A stretch of DNA of 64,000 nt from Crateriforma spongiae. Lineage in GTDB: Bacteria; Planctomycetota; Planctomycetia; Pirellulales; Pirellulaceae. The stretch spans positions 1 to 64,000 of the forward strand of contig NZ_JAAXMS010000012.1 in NCBI RefSeq assembly GCF_012290005.1, in the 5' to 3' direction. The translations under genes were made by a program, and so were the position numbers. Positions 63,614 through 64,000 of this stretch are shown here, piece by piece; position 1 is the stretch's first letter; each line of letters opens with the position of its first letter. The notes beneath the pieces were generated by a model that did not search any database, was not told the origin of the DNA, and saw only the letters and a program-made list of their open reading frames with translations.

Positions 63614-64000
63614 ATGAAACGTCCGATGAGAACCAGTTTTTCGATCCTTCTGCTGATAGTCGCATGGCTCGCCACCGCTCACGCGGAACCGCCCAAGATG
63701 AAGATGACCACCGAAGTCCCGAGTGGCATTGCGACCCCCGACAAGTTGTAAACGAGTATCGGGACGCTGACATCATTTGACGGCGTCCCTGGCGACGGAA
63801 CAACCCAAATGGTCTACAACAACTTAGCGCTGCAACGCGCCCAACACGCGCACCTTTCGTCGATCCAGATTTCGTCCATGTATGCGATGGAACAGGGACT
63901 GCGGAAATTTGGGCCGCCCAACACAACGGCCTAGCTGTTCGAAGATCTGATGGATTCCAAAGCGCTGTTGCTGACCCCCAACACCGTATCGGTTTACATG
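63614..64000 (+). pseudogene. DUF1254-family gene with two in-frame stops
   Basis: An ATG at 63614 gives a signal peptide (SFSILLLIVAWLATAHA), then KMKMTTEVPSGIATPDKL before a TAA at 63749-63751. The same frame continues with good DUF1254 sequence: TSIGTLTSFDGVP, SIQISSMYAMEQGLRKFGPP in part, TTA, a TAG at 63932-63934, and LFEDLMDSKALLLTPN to the window end. Both stops can be explained by single-base changes (GAA to TAA, TTG to TAG) and no frameshift is needed. DUF1254/DUF1214 proteins are exported enzymes of unknown reaction. The 3' end is beyond the window. Confidence 0.75.

Overview
The window looks like chromosomal DNA of a planctomycete of the Rhodopirellula/Pirellulales type, probably marine. 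The evidence is the family content: five formylglycine-type sulfatases, two DUF1559 pseudopilin-like proteins, a DUF1549/DUF1553 cytochrome plus DUF1501 pair, a DUF1552/DUF1592 pair, a planctomycete-type ECF sigma factor with a FecR-like partner, a PEP-CTERM protein, and many short lipoprotein or Cys-rich secreted proteins. Gene density is moderate. I saw no rRNA, tRNA, CRISPR array or transposase gene.

Layout. 0-5 kb: an exported alpha/beta hydrolase, a DUF1559 protein with a lipoprotein, a PEP-CTERM protein and a Cys/His-rich small protein. 4.9-10.1 kb: an oxidative-stress block with an OxyR-like regulator divergent from an exported catalase-peroxidase (palindrome between them, strong terminator after katG), then a succinate-semialdehyde-type aldehyde dehydrogenase. 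10.2-15.1 kb: sulfatase, dienelactone hydrolase, flippase, PAS-AraC regulator. 15.3-20 kb: DUF1549/1553 cytochrome and DUF1501 protein. 20-22.5 kb: PhzF-like isomerase, MDP-1-like phosphatase, ArsC/Spx-like reductase, Gln-rich secreted protein. 22.6-28.4 kb: a large sulfatase, then a tightly coupled sulfate-transfer trio (arylsulfotransferase-like protein, 61-aa membrane protein, P-loop sulfotransferase). 28.7-35.7 kb: SHOCT protein, ECF sigma/FecR pair, DUF1552 and DUF1592 proteins. 35.7-42 kb: a three-gene RND efflux system on the minus strand. 42-45.9 kb: small proteins, including an exported acetolactate-decarboxylase-like protein and a second DUF1559 protein. 45.7-48 kb: an arsenic operon (arsR, Trx-type arsC, ACR3 pump) with two near-identical operator palindromes. 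48.4-57.3 kb: three sulfatases, a DUF3365 haem lipoprotein, L-rhamnose isomerase and a divergent RhaS/RhaR-like regulator, suggesting use of sulfated rhamnose-containing polysaccharide. 57.5-64 kb: PQQ-like propeller, a thioredoxin-haem-PDZ protein, DUF6122 protein, small unknowns, a Tat-exported unknown, and a DUF1254 pseudogene with two in-frame stops running off the end.

The most unusual non-coding signal is a pair of 262-263 bp MITE-like elements (25230-25492 and 55862-56123). They share terminal inverted repeats and outer arms of identical length and orientation, but their central ~115 bp palindromic block, bounded by a GAAGTTGC-type inverted repeat, is in opposite orientation in the two copies. 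One copy lies directly upstream of rhaA.
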